From the NCBI RefSeq assembly GCF_000384815.1, contig NZ_ARQF01000021.1:868001-932000 (forward strand): DNA of 64,000 bases. Reading direction: 5' to 3'. The stretch comes from Halodesulfovibrio aestuarii DSM 17919 = ATCC 29578 (GTDB lineage Bacteria > Desulfobacterota > Desulfovibrionia > Desulfovibrionales > Desulfovibrionaceae). The stretch's first letter is position 1. The number at the start of each line of letters is the position of its first letter. The position numbers and the translations under genes are program-made. Positions 15,271-23,318 of the stretch are shown in pieces. The notes beneath the pieces are model-generated. The model was not told where the DNA came from, searched no databases, and was given only the letters and a program-made list of their open reading frames with translations.

Positions 15271-17397
15271 CTAGTTCGCCTGCGCCACGCACTGGCGGGT
15301 TTTTCCGTAGTATTTCCGAAGCCGCTCGTAGCGCGGTGCGGCATCCTGAACATATTCTTCTGTGCTTTCATACTGTTCCATCCACTCGCTATCCGGCTCC
15401 CGCAGAACAACACCGTCCTTTACGGACAGGCCAAACAGGTAGTCATACTTATCCAGCTCAGTAACAATCTCAGGCTTCTGTACTGGGGGAACATAAGATG
15501 GGGCTTTGCTGCGCTGTGTTTGCGCCTTCTTCTTAGCTGATTCAATGCTGAGAACCTTTGATTGCGAAAGCGGCGTATCTGCGACCTTCTTCGGTTCAAT
15601 TTTCTCATTTTGAATGGCAACCATTCGATCACGCTGTGCGGCAAGTGAATCTTCAAGAACCTGTCGCGCAATGCTTGATGCGTCACGCTCCTGATCTTTC
15701 TTCAAAGTAATTGCTTGCTGAAGTTCTTCACGGTGTTGATCCGTTCCGAGCAAACTCGCAGCAGGGTGAATTGCATTCTGGCGCTGCGCCTTGCAAATGA
15801 ACTCGCTACCGTCTTCACTGAACACCAAAATTGAAGAACGATCGTGTAAGTCATACTTAATTTGAACTGCATGTGTTCTGCCGTGCATCAGGCCGTCGTA
15901 GTAGCGTTCACCAAGAAAGCGGATACCTTCTCGACGTATCTGACGTACTGCTTTTGCCATCATAAGGTGGCGCAATTTGCTTTCATCAACGCCAGCACCT
16001 CGCCCTTGCATAAATACTTCTGCAGGAGTTTTGCCGTTCAGATGCCCACGCTGTGGTCGCTGGATATATTCATCTATCCACTGAGCCACTACGTAATGAG
16101 TTTCCTCAAGGGTCAAGGGGCGGCCTCCAGCAGCATCATATGCTTTGCGATGCAATGGCTCACCACGATTTAAACGTGCTGGCTTTGCAGCAATGTTATT
16201 GCCCACGTATGACGGCACCCACTGCTCTAGCTCGTGCAACGTTCCAAAAAATCGTTCGATTGTTTTTGACTGACCATGATACGGCCATGCAAAAATTGTA
16301 TGAATACCAAGATCTTGAAACAACCCTGCTATTCCTGTCTGGCGGAAGTCTACCCCGTTAAAATACTTGGAGCGAAACGCCCTGCCGTTATCGAGGTAGG
16401 CAATAAGAGGGAACTTACCGAGTGTCATAACAGCACGCCGGAAGGCTGCGGCAATGCCCTGCGTATTTTCTGTGGGCATGATCTCCCAACCCATTGGGCA
16501 GTTAGACTTCATGTCATACCACATAATAAGTTCCATGCGCTGCGGTTTGCCCGTCCAAGGATTAAGCGTTTCAAAGTTCAAAACGTGTCCATCAGCAACA
16601 AGGATGTCACCAACTTCAATCAGATTGTAGTCACGCTCAATGTAGAATGCGGCTTTATCATTCCACGCTTTCTTACCTTCACGCGTATAGACCCACGTTC
16701 CAAAATTTGTTTCTTTCCAAATAGAAAGGAAACGACGCATTGTGCGCTCTGCGGGGATTGGTAACTTCTGAGCAGTCATTGCAGAAGTTGCCATGCGAAT
16801 GGCGGTACTAATAGTTGGGTGGTTAGGTTGAAGCACTGCATTAAGAAGTAACTTTGCATGCTCTTCTGTCATCTTTGCGCGCTGCTCGTTTCCTGCACCG
16901 CGTCTATCAACCAACGCCACAACCGTTCCATTCTTACGAAGCTCCAGCTTCCAACGTTCAATGGATTTCCACGAAGCCTTTACGCCAAGAGTTTCCAATA
17001 AATGAGGCCATGCTCCACCCTTGTAAGCTTGAATAAAGGAATCGCGCGCCACGGCTTTGCTGCCGAATTCGGCCTTAGCAATCCATTCCGAATACAGCAC
17101 AACAAGATCCGCACGGGCTAGCGCTTTCTTACGTTTTGCATCACTTACACCAGCAGTTGCTAACGTAGGCACTGTCGGCTGCACAGCCTGTTGATCTACA
17201 AGTCTAGCTTCAGCAGAGACAAGAGCTGTGCGGGTTGCTTCAGGCATAGTCGAAACCAGCCACTCATTGCCACCGCCACGTCCAACACGAGGGCGTGCTT
17301 GCCATGATTCACGGTTTGCTCTTACAAGCACCCCTTTAGGCTGCGAAAAACCTAAAATACTTGCTAGCTCTCTGGTTGTGTAAGCTTCTTTCAACAT
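15271..17397 (-). CDS. MuA-like DDE transposase
   Basis: 708 residues. The N-terminus (residues 5-60) is the Mu DNA-binding winged helix (TTRELASILGFSQPKGV). The catalytic core has VADGH (D269), YLDNGRAF (D336) and KTIERFF (E381). D269 and D336 fall at the same residue numbers as in MuA, whose Glu is E392. A C-terminal region rich in Lys/Gln should interact with MuB. It catalyses strand transfer of the prophage ends for integration and replicative transposition. All catalytic residues are present, so it should be active. A 9-bp hairpin lies in its leader. Confidence 0.94.
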   Translation of the reverse strand: MLKEAYTTRELASILGFSQPKGVLVRANRESWQARPRVGRGGGNEWLVSTMPEATRTALVSAEARLVDQQAVQPTVPTLATAGVSDAKRKKALARADLVVLYSEWIAKAEFGSKAVARDSFIQAYKGGAWPHLLETLGVKASWKSIERWKLELRKNGTVVALVDRRGAGNEQRAKMTEEHAKLLLNAVLQPNHPTISTAIRMATSAMTAQKLPIPAERTMRRFLSIWKETNFGTWVYTREGKKAWNDKAAFYIERDYNLIEVGDILVADGHVLNFETLNPWTGKPQRMELIMWYDMKSNCPMGWEIMPTENTQGIAAAFRRAVMTLGKFPLIAYLDNGRAFRSKYFNGVDFRQTGIAGLFQDLGIHTIFAWPYHGQSKTIERFFGTLHELEQWVPSYVGNNIAAKPARLNRGEPLHRKAYDAAGGRPLTLEETHYVVAQWIDEYIQRPQRGHLNGKTPAEVFMQGRGAGVDESKLRHLMMAKAVRQIRREGIRFLGERYYDGLMHGRTHAVQIKYDLHDRSSILVFSEDGSEFICKAQRQNAIHPAASLLGTDQHREELQQAITLKKDQERDASSIARQVLEDSLAAQRDRMVAIQNEKIEPKKVADTPLSQSKVLSIESAKKKAQTQRSKAPSYVPPVQKPEIVTELDKYDYLFGLSVKDGVVLREPDSEWMEQYESTEEYVQDAAPRYERLRKYYGKTRQCVAQAN

Positions 17398-17425
17398 AAG
17401 CGTCCTACGTATCGTTTTTTAAAGC

Positions 17426-17450
17426 GGCGCAGGCCAGCCAAGCCTGCGCC
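17426..17450. other. hairpin in the muA leader
   Basis: Inverted repeat GGCGCAGGC / GCCTGCGCC with a 7-nt loop in the 112-nt gap between the HTH gene (17510) and muA (17397). No T-run follows on the minus strand. It could attenuate or insulate transposase translation or transcription. Confidence 0.55.
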
Positions 17451-17509
17451 TAACGCATTATCCAGTGCCATCACCATGTATCTACTAAATTTGGCAATTT
17501 ATTATTGAG

Positions 17510-17746
17510 TCACACGGCCTGTTTCATTTTCATTGAGTCCGGCAGACTCAAAAACTTTTGCGGGCACCCCAAATCAACCAAGGCCGTCAAGACTCTTTGG
17601 CTATCGTCGTCCCCAATAATGGTTTTTCTAACCTGAACTGCTGACACACCGATTTTTTTTGCAACTGATGCCATCGTATGTCCCTGCCCATGTAAATATT
17701 CGCGTATTGCCCACGGCTTCCTGTTCCTCCCTGCAATTGTGGCCAT
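17510..17746 (-). CDS. Ner-like small DNA-binding protein
   Basis: 78 residues, one helix-turn-helix (HTMASVAKKIGVSAVQVRKT) of the Cro/Ner type. In Mu, Ner sits between the repressor and transposase and shuts down early and repressor promoters during lytic growth. Position and size match, though sequence similarity to Mu Ner is weak. Start coincides with the stop of the upstream gene (1-nt overlap). Confidence 0.65.
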   Translation of the reverse strand: MATIAGRNRKPWAIREYLHGQGHTMASVAKKIGVSAVQVRKTIIGDDDSQRVLTALVDLGCPQKFLSLPDSMKMKQAV

Positions 17747-18189
17747 TACAACTGTGCCTCCAACTGTTTCTTACGCTTCTTTGCATCCCGCTCTGATAAG
17801 ACCGCCTGAGCGTAGTCACGTAATTTTTTATCTTCCTCACTCATTATCTCGCACCCTACGGCCTGAAGAATCGGCAATAGGGGCGAGATGTCTCCTGTGG
17901 CCATGCAGAACGCAACAACCGCAAGAATAGGTGGGGGATGTTCCCGTGCTGCTGGTTGCAACCATTTATCCAACATAGCTCTAGAAACACACTTGGCATT
18001 TCTAGTACTAAGTAGAATCCCAGCAGCACGAGAAATTTCAGTCAGTTCATCTGCTAGCTGATCACGGGAAAGATTTGGCCGCTCTTTCATAACGCTATTC
18101 ATGTTGGCGCGAACCTGCGGCATAACACCAGCCAGCTTCGCCACCTGTTCGTCTTGTGTTGCGTATTGAAAGAGTTTGATTTGCTGCAT
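17746..18189 (-). CDS. first early-operon gene, probable phage regulator
   Basis: 147 residues. The central block (MLDKWL, then PPPILAVVAFCMATGDISPL and QAVGCEIM) follows the pattern of CII/CP76-like phage regulators: choose a substrate helix, then a PxxLxxxCxxTGD loop and a G-containing hydrophobic helix. The C-terminus is highly charged (SERDAKKRKKQLEAQL). It is the first gene after the leftward early promoter at 18310-18338, so it would be expressed immediately on derepression. Regulatory function is inferred. Confidence 0.55.
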   Translation of the reverse strand: MQQIKLFQYATQDEQVAKLAGVMPQVRANMNSVMKERPNLSRDQLADELTEISRAAGILLSTRNAKCVSRAMLDKWLQPAAREHPPPILAVVAFCMATGDISPLLPILQAVGCEIMSEEDKKLRDYAQAVLSERDAKKRKKQLEAQL

Positions 18190-18251
18190 CTATTTTACCG
18201 TCCAATCTAAGCAAGCTTTTCGTCCAAACTGAATTGTTGACCTCTGGTTGG

Positions 18252-18371
18252 GGGCAGGTTAAAAATTGAATTAAGAAAAGAATTAATTTTTTAACCTGCC
18301 CATGCCTAGTTTTTAGGCTAAAATTCTGTCCGTTTCAAGCAGAATTTTGGGTAAAACTTAAATTTCTGCCC
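18252..18371. promoter_or_regulatory. repressor operator cluster between repressor and early operon
   Basis: A perfect 14-bp inverted repeat GGGCAGGTTAAAAA / TTTTTAACCTGCCC (18252-18265 and 18288-18301), a second inverted repeat AAAATTCTG / CAGAATTTT (18320-18328 and 18340-18348) and a further half-site AAATTTCTGCCC (18360-18371). All share a T-rich stretch followed by CTGYCC. The second pair overlaps the leftward promoter. These are the best candidates for binding sites of the cI-like repressor at 18462. Confidence 0.6.
18310..18338 (-). promoter_or_regulatory. leftward early promoter of the prophage
   Basis: On the minus strand TTGAAA (18338-18333), a 17-nt spacer and TAAAAA (18315-18310). 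It would start the early operon about 115 nt upstream of the gene at 18189. An operator half-site lies in the spacer and another touches the -35 box, so repressor binding would occlude RNA polymerase. Confidence 0.55.
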
Positions 18372-18410
18372 ATACAGATTTATTTTCTTACTTTTCAGCC
18401 GGTTACGTAA

Positions 18411-18439
18411 TTGCACCTGTGTAAAAGTTAAAGTAAATC
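18411..18439 (+). promoter_or_regulatory. repressor promoter
   Basis: TTGCAC (18411-18416), 17-nt spacer, TAAATC (18434-18439), about 20 nt before the repressor ATG at 18462. A second + strand candidate, TTGACC-17-TAAAAA at 18237-18265, overlaps the large operator repeat and would give a ~190-nt leader. Confidence 0.4.
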
Positions 18440-18461
18440 TTTGGTAGATGGACTTTTACCT

Positions 18462-18935
18462 ATGAATACGCTTGGTTCTAGGATTAAAATAGCGCGAGGA
18501 AAACTATCTCAAGATGCTTTTTCTAAGCAAATTGGAGTTAGCAAAGGGTCTTTAGGCTTCTACGAACGGGATGAAAATCTGCCCAATACTGAAGTTGCAC
18601 TAAAAATCTGTTCAGAGACAGGAGTTAGCATTGCATGGCTTCTGTCTGGTGAAGAATCAGAGGAACCTGCAAGTACTTTAGATAACGCGGATCAAATGAC
18701 ATATTCCCAGTGTCCAAAGTGTGACAAGATAGAGGCTGATTTACGCAAAGAGCGTGAAGAGGTTCGCGAGCTCACAAAAGAATTGCGCGAAATAAACGCA
18801 GAAAACAGGACATTATTGAAAGAGAACGGAGATCTTAGAACTCGTTTGGCTACTCTTGAAGCAAGAGCTGCCCCTACAGATAAGTCTCCTACAGATAGCC
18901 CAGCAGACGCCGCCAGCTCGCGCAAGCATGCATAA
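18462..18935 (+). CDS. cI-like prophage repressor (HTH_3)
   Basis: 157 residues from ATG 18462; an in-frame TTG at 18441 would add seven residues, but ATG gives the conserved MNTLGSRIKIAR start. Residues 3-60 are a lambda-type helix-turn-helix (LSQDAFSKQIGVSKGSLGFY). A CPKC pair (about 84-87) precedes a Glu/Arg-rich coiled coil to residue ~140, which would dimerise the protein. There is no S24 peptidase domain, so it is not cleaved in the LexA manner. It diverges from the early operon and faces an operator cluster, as expected of the Mu c-type lysogeny repressor. Confidence 0.8.
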   Translation: MNTLGSRIKIARGKLSQDAFSKQIGVSKGSLGFYERDENLPNTEVALKICSETGVSIAWLLSGEESEEPASTLDNADQMTYSQCPKCDKIEADLRKEREEVRELTKELREINAENRTLLKENGDLRTRLATLEARAAPTDKSPTDSPADAASSRKHA

Positions 18936-18940
18936 AAAAG

Positions 18941-18975
18941 AAAGCGGGAAGAGTGATACCACTCTTCCCGCTTTT
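18941..18975 (+). terminator. terminator of the repressor gene
   Basis: Perfect 14-bp stem AAAGCGGGAAGAGT / ACTCTTCCCGCTTT with a 6-nt loop and T-run, directly after the repressor stop. Confidence 0.85.
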
Positions 18976-19099
18976 CCTATAATCTAACACTACGCACATA
19001 AAATATATTGTCAATAATGGCAGTATACTAGTTTATAACACCGTCACTCTATCTTGACTTGTCGAATATAATAGCCCATTGGACGACAAAACGCATTCT

Positions 19100-19345
19100 T
19101 GCGCCATGGAAATTCTCATTTTGAAAGTCAAAACACACTTAAAGTTTAAACTTTTCTCATTTAGAGTTTCTCTCTAAAAAAACATTTTACGCTAAGCATA
19201 CGCCCGCATCAGTCCTACCTTTAGCCCATATTCGTACTATGTTATCTAGGCTATCCGGTATTTCTCAAGTCGGGTGTCCCCCTACACCAAAAGTTCTCAA
19301 AAAACACACCCCAAACAGTACTCACCCAAGTCCTGTCACACTTTT
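19100..19345. other. candidate Mu-like prophage end (transposase-binding region)
   Basis: The ~460 nt between the repressor and the SIMPL gene hold no ORF. CTCA-centred, partly similar motifs occur at 19115, 19156, 19264, 19296 and 19321; the last two of the three rightmost share AAGTC and TGTC (CTCAAGTCGGGTGTC and CTCACCCAAGTCCTGTCACA). Mu-like prophages end in CA on this side, and TGTCACA ends at 19340. Distance from repressor to this point (~400 nt) is like Mu. The exact end cannot be fixed from one side. Confidence 0.3.
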
Positions 19346-19399
19346 AGATGCCGCATAAAAAAGTGCCCCTAGCAACTAGATTAAGGACACTTTCTCCAT

Positions 19400-20152
19400 C
19401 TACTTCAAATAGAACTTGATTGTCGAAACTACACGTATTGTTTTGTAGCGAGCAAATTTTTCCAGATACATTTCATCTGAATGTCTTGGAAGCATTTGAA
19501 ACACGCCCTGATTGGCTTGCTTGATCGCTCCTACTTCTGCTCCTGAATCTTTTGCGAATTGCTCGGCGCTGCTTCGGGCATTGATAGTTGCGGCATGAAT
19601 CATCTCAGGCTTAATTTCATTTAACCGCGTAAAGATATAAATAGGATTACCCGAGCCCTCCTGCCCCTCTTTGACAATGCTCACACCTTTTTTAATCAGT
19701 TCGCCTACATCCTGATAAGCACCCTCTACAGCATCAAGTTTATCTGTTTGCACTGTAATTGTCTCAGAAACAATATACCTTTGGTCTACAGGAGCTTCTT
19801 GGCCATAGGTAAGAGCAAAACGATCCTGCACATCAACCGTTTTAAAAAACTTTGTATCCTTAGGTACACCGTGATTTAGCAAAAATTGCTCAATTAAGCC
19901 CGAATTCGCTTCAATAGTAACCTGCAACGCTGAAAGATCGTTACCAGTAACAACATGCTTTATGGACCACGAGGCGATGTTAGCTTCAACATCTTTCATT
20001 GCAAGGCCCTTAACAGTTACATAGCGCTCTGATCCCCTAAAATTTACAAGCCCCTGCATAATAACAGCAGCAGCCGCGACAATTCCTACTGCCAAAATAC
20101 ATGCACTTATAGGTGAAAGAACTTTTATGTTTTTTTTATTTTCGCTTATCAT
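19400..20152 (-). CDS. SIMPL-domain exported protein
   Basis: 250 residues. One N-terminal signal anchor (about residues 11-34) precedes a SIMPL domain (DUF541): VTVKGLAMKDVEANIASWSI at the start, the ETITVQTDKLDAV strand, and a C-terminal VSTIKFYL. SIMPL proteins are periplasmic or envelope-bound; the family's biochemical role is not settled. It is the first host gene beyond the prophage. A weak hairpin with AAAGTG / CACTTT arms (19360-19393) follows its stop. It has no operon partner. Confidence 0.82.
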   Translation of the reverse strand: MISENKKNIKVLSPISACILAVGIVAAAAVIMQGLVNFRGSERYVTVKGLAMKDVEANIASWSIKHVVTGNDLSALQVTIEANSGLIEQFLLNHGVPKDTKFFKTVDVQDRFALTYGQEAPVDQRYIVSETITVQTDKLDAVEGAYQDVGELIKKGVSIVKEGQEGSGNPIYIFTRLNEIKPEMIHAATINARSSAEQFAKDSGAEVGAIKQANQGVFQMLPRHSDEMYLEKFARYKTIRVVSTIKFYLK

Positions 20153-20558
20153 TTTTACACCGGTCCTTTTATTCCCGATTATGGAGAACTAGACTATATA
20201 CTTATTTATATATCATTATATAATGTCCTGCGCACATTTTTTTGTCATGCCTAATGCTACTCCACCAGCTAAGCGAATCCAAGCACTAAGGGCTCCGTAA
20301 TTTTTTGAAAAACTACGCGTTCCACGCCATACCTATCGGAAAAATCGTCTCACAAATTCTTACCCCCGGAGACAAGAGAACGCTCCACACCAACCGTCCT
20401 ATCTATCAGGTCTCAGTATGTAACGAACTGCGCTTGAATACGAGAAAGCACACGAGCCCTGGCAACTCATTCGTTCAATCCGTAACGATATGGTTCTCCG
20501 TTGCGCGCCCAGCTCCTTCAGTTATTAAAGATGCTCTCTTACCAGCTAGTACAATTCC
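20153..20558. other. intergenic region without a supported gene
   Basis: About 400 nt upstream of the SIMPL gene and downstream of the small Zn protein. A possible 85-codon ORF (20305-20562, +) starts with TTG, lacks a ribosome-binding site and has no recognisable pattern, so I leave it as noncoding. No strong hairpin was seen. Confidence 0.5.
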
Positions 20559-20756
20559 TTAATCAAAGCTGTTCCAATGCCCGCAATTTTCACAAGAGAA
20601 AGAAGATAAAATATACGTATCGCCTTCCTTAGTAACATCTACTTGATTAAGATGCCCACAATTTTCACACGGAATTAAGGCTACAGATCTCTCAGGATCA
20701 AAATCAAAAATTTCCCCTTCAATAGTGATGCTGTCACTAAACTGATCCATATTCAT
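20559..20756 (-). CDS. small double zinc-knuckle protein
   Basis: 65 residues from ATG 20756, chosen because AAGGAG lies 6 nt ahead; in-frame TTG 20762 and ATG 20759 are too close to it. The N-terminal 28 residues are acidic. Two copies of CENCGH (about residues 30-35 and 55-60) are spaced 25 residues apart and would bind one zinc as a ribbon, with strand sequences between. The family is not recognised. Such small ribbons may bind nucleic acid or a protein partner. Single gene. Confidence 0.65.
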   Translation of the reverse strand: MNMDQFSDSITIEGEIFDFDPERSVALIPCENCGHLNQVDVTKEGDTYILSSFSCENCGHWNSFD

Positions 20757-20934
20757 CATCAACTCCTTACACTACATATTTTTTAGAGTATCAGTTTCAA
20801 TATATCGCATGTAACCATGCACAGCAACGGTAAGAGAAAACTCAATACCAATATCGAAAAATCGAGAAATTTCCCCTCCAAACAATCCATATCTACTTCA
20901 ACGTACCAAAAAATTAAAAAATATATTTTTTCGC

Positions 20935-20963
20935 TTGCCAAACTCAACTGACATGCGTAGAAC
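20935..20963 (+). promoter_or_regulatory. promoter of tRNA-Tyr copy 1
   Basis: TTGCCA, 17-nt spacer, TAGAAC, 49 nt upstream of the tRNA. The same boxes and spacing recur before tRNA-Tyr copy 2 (22068-22096). Confidence 0.65.
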
Positions 20964-21011
20964 CCGTTTCCGTTGTCAGGGAATTTATTCTACAGACAAC
21001 GCACACAATCA

Positions 21012-21097
21012 GGTGGGGTTCCCGAGTGGCCAAAGGGAACAGACTGTAAATCTGTCGGCGTACGCCTTCGGAGGTTCAAATCCTCCCCCCACCACCA
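21012..21097 (+). tRNA. tRNA-Tyr(GTA), copy 1
   Basis: 86 nt, class II tRNA with a long variable arm. Acceptor GGTGGGG pairs with CCCCACC, discriminator A, encoded CCA. Anticodon loop TGTAAAT gives GTA (Tyr). T-arm is GGAGG-TTCAAAT-CCTCC. A perfect hairpin terminator (10-bp stem, GTAA loop) follows. Confidence 0.97.
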
Positions 21098-21104
21098 CGT
21101 CATT

Positions 21105-21131
21105 AAAGTCAGTCGTAAGACTGACTTTTTT
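21105..21131 (+). terminator. terminator of tRNA-Tyr copy 1
   Basis: Stem AAAGTCAGTC / GACTGACTTT, loop GTAA, then T-run. A second, nearly identical hairpin lies 100 nt downstream at 21229-21259. Confidence 0.88.
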
Positions 21132-21228
21132 GCGTTTAAGGCATACTGGACTGGACAACCGGCATAGGTTGCGAAACTAGAACTATTCCACGACAGCAAC
21201 AAGATATTTTCTACACAGAATTAATAGT

Positions 21229-21259
21229 AAAAAAGCCAGTCATAAGACTGGCTTTTTTT
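21229..21259 (+). terminator. second terminator-like hairpin
   Basis: Stem AAAAAAGCCAGTC / GACTGGCTTTTTT, loop ATAA, T-run. It copies the design of the hairpin at 21105-21131 and may come from an old duplication. No gene lies between the two. Confidence 0.8.
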
Positions 21260-21541
21260 GTGTGATCTCGTAACTCTCATGTCTGAATTCTCACAAAGTT
21301 AAGCTAGATGCATTCCTTCTCCCCAAAGTCGGAAATGCCTTAACTGTTGTACTCATACCCTAGCGCTTCTCTGAACTGATGTTCGAGCCTTTCAGTCCGT
21401 ATTAGATTAGCTCAGGAACCTTGAAGGTAATTCAAGCCGTTTCAAAAGCACTTATAGCGACGTTTGCGGCCAATCTCCCATCTCAAACAAGTTTAACTGA
21501 TTGATTTTCATAAAAAAAAGTTTGTTACCAATCTTCTACCA

Positions 21542-21751
21542 CTATTGCGGGCGTTGCGTGGCAGGAACTGAACGTTCAAATTTGGCCTGACTATAAACTT
21601 CACTTAACAGTTGATCCGCCACGCCGTTTAATCGTTTCTGTAAACCAGATGGCAGTGCTTCAATCTCTTCTGCAAGCTCAGCCATCAGGCTAAATAAATT
21701 ATCTGAAAAATATCTGCTTTTTGGGTCGGTCTTGGGTGCTGCTTTAGGCAT
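21542..21751 (-). CDS. small protein, paralogue of prophage protein 13530-13724
   Basis: 69 residues from ATG 21751, preceded by a strong GGAGGGG ribosome-binding site; a longer reading from 21841 has no such signal. The core (LMAELAEEIEALP, then LLSEVYSQAKFER and PAT) aligns without gaps with the prophage protein at 13530-13724. It is isolated between two tRNA-Tyr genes, with no other phage gene around it. It may be a remnant of an integrated element or a domesticated copy. Function unknown. Confidence 0.7.
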   Translation of the reverse strand: MPKAAPKTDPKSRYFSDNLFSLMAELAEEIEALPSGLQKRLNGVADQLLSEVYSQAKFERSVPATQRPQ

Positions 21752-22067
21752 TTTCCCCTCCGTAGATTGCGTTTTCTCCCATCGTTCCACTTTCAATTTA
21801 AAAAACATGCGTAGGGTCTGTTTCAAAAAGAATTGGCGCATTCAATTTGATGCATGGTTACCATTAGGAAACGATAGAAGTGTGTTGCTTATTTATAGTA
21901 CGTCTAGTCTCTATTTTAATTGATCTAAATCACATAATGAAAAAATCTAACGTGTTGGCTAAAGTTTCTTGACAGAATTTGCAAACATTATTTTGCTTTT
22001 TGACCATTTTTTTGTTGTAGTTATTGATTAACTTTAGAAAAAACGCCCCAAAAACGTGACTTTTAGC

Positions 22068-22096
22068 TTGCCAAAATCATTTAGTCTGCGTAGAAC
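22068..22096 (+). promoter_or_regulatory. promoter of tRNA-Tyr copy 2
   Basis: TTGCCA, 17-nt spacer, TAGAAC. The boxes and part of the following leader (CGTAGAACCC and TTCGTTGTCA) match copy 1, so promoter and tRNA were duplicated together. Confidence 0.65.
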
Positions 22097-22141
22097 CCTT
22101 TTCGTTGTCAAGGAACACGGATTCCTAGCAAAACCATATAT

Positions 22142-22227
22142 GGTGGGGTTCCCGAGTGGCCAAAGGGAACAGACTGTAAATCTGTCGGCGTACGCCTTCG
22201 GAGGTTCAAATCCTCCCCCCACCACCA
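22142..22227 (+). tRNA. tRNA-Tyr(GTA), copy 2
   Basis: 86 nt, identical to copy 1 at 21012-21097, including the encoded CCA. It lies 1.13 kb downstream of copy 1 on the same strand. Confidence 0.97.
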
Positions 22228-22239
22228 TGGAACACGTTT

Positions 22240-22273
22240 GCGGTTAGTTTTTTTAAACTAACCGCTTTTTTTT
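22240..22273 (+). terminator. terminator of tRNA-Tyr copy 2
   Basis: Stem GCGGTTAGTTT / AAACTAACCGC with a TTTT loop and eight T. Confidence 0.88.
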
Positions 22274-22415
22274 GGGCCTTCATACTTTTCTTTAACTCGT
22301 CGCATACTGTGTGCCTGAAAAATAAAAAAAATCTCGAATAACATAGCACCATTTCTATACATTATAATAAAAAAAATGTTACAGTTGTGGCATATGCAAC
22401 AATTGGAGATTTTTT

Positions 22416-22598
22416 ATGCAACAACCCACACGCTCACCGGAAGCAGCTAAAAAGCTTGTTTGCCCATTTCAGCTAGGGAATGCCGACTTTGCGTTTCGTT
22501 TTAAGGACGAAAACTCAGACCACGGAAAATGCATGGCAGAAAAATGCATGGCGTGGAGCGACGGCCGCTGCTTGCTGATTCCCTCCTCCCCCAAATAA
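22416..22598 (+). CDS. small Cys protein
   Basis: 60 residues with TTGGAGA ahead of ATG 22416. The pattern CPF (residue ~16), then GKCMAEKCMAW and GRC gives four Cys that could bind one zinc or iron-sulfur cluster. Proteins with a C-x(n)-CxxxxCMAW-x(n)-C pattern occur in phages and bacteria, usually unannotated. It is monocistronic, with its own terminator at 22620-22660. Function unknown. Confidence 0.6.
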   Translation: MQQPTRSPEAAKKLVCPFQLGNADFAFRFKDENSDHGKCMAEKCMAWSDGRCLLIPSSPK

Positions 22599-22619
22599 AG
22601 CACCAAACCATGTTACCAG

Positions 22620-22660
22620 ACTCAGGATCGCATCAGGCATGATGCATACCTGAGTTTTTT
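22620..22660 (+). terminator. nested hairpin terminator
   Basis: Outer arms ACTCAGG / CCTGAGT, inner arms GCATCA / TGATGC, then TTTTTT. Ends the small Cys protein gene. Confidence 0.8.
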
Positions 22661-23318
22661 CTGTCCTGTCTCCATTTCTCCACACCACACTTGTCCCCAA
22701 CGCACACTAACCTACCGTAACTTAAAATCTTATTTTTATACAATTGCAGTAGATATTAGTTAGTTCATTTCAAGTGCTTTTTACTCATATTTTATTGCAG
22801 TAATCAGTTTAACGACTGTAGTTAATTATGAAGAATCGAAGTACGATACAGTGCTATTCTATACTTTTCTTGTAGAGTTTATATTTCACCATTTACTCAA
22901 AATATTACGTAGCTATTACATAATATTTTGTAATGAATGTGCATTATGTTTTATAAATCAAAATTCTTTTAGCCCATATTTAATACCATACTACTCTACT
23001 TTATTTATTTACTTTCAAAAAAAGATGTAGATCGAATTATGGTTATAGTTACCTACCTGAACAGTATAGTTATAATAACAATCATATATTGTGTAACACC
23101 CTGTTTTAAAGAATATTATAAAGCATGGTTCATAGAAAATAGATTTCCGACCACGCTTGTTATGTATTAATTTAATTTTTTTATGCCCGTTTTTTATATG
23201 TCTGTGCTACATTCTTAAAGAAATAGGAAAATATGGTATGCAACTATATTTTTCCCTTTTGCCGTATGTGTTGGCAAAAGGAACGTCTGTTAACTCTTGG
23301 ATGGCCAGGGAGGCCAGC
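22661..23318. other. AT-rich region upstream of the tmc operon
   Basis: About 650 nt without a supported gene, very AT-rich after 22740. It must contain the tmc promoter and control sites, but I could not identify a convincing sigma-70 or sigma-54 promoter. An in-frame extension of tmcD to 23157 encodes a hydrophobic stretch with no ribosome-binding site and is probably not translated. Confidence 0.5.

Noticed and set aside
20305-20562. 85-codon ORF on the + strand
   Set aside because: TTG start with no ribosome-binding site, no recognisable pattern, lies in a noncoding stretch.
20935-21202. ORFs on both strands over tRNA-Tyr copy 1
   Set aside because: They read through the tRNA and its terminator; the same happens at copy 2 (22034-22247), so they are shadows of RNA genes.
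22380-22415. sigma-54-like box near TGGCATATGCAACA
   Set aside because: Spacing and the second element do not fit TGGCAC-N5-TTGCW.
23157-23318. N-terminal extension of TmcD
   Set aside because: No ribosome-binding site at 23157, while AGGGAGG sits correctly before ATG 23319; the extension is hydrophobic and unlike a cytoplasmic repeat protein.
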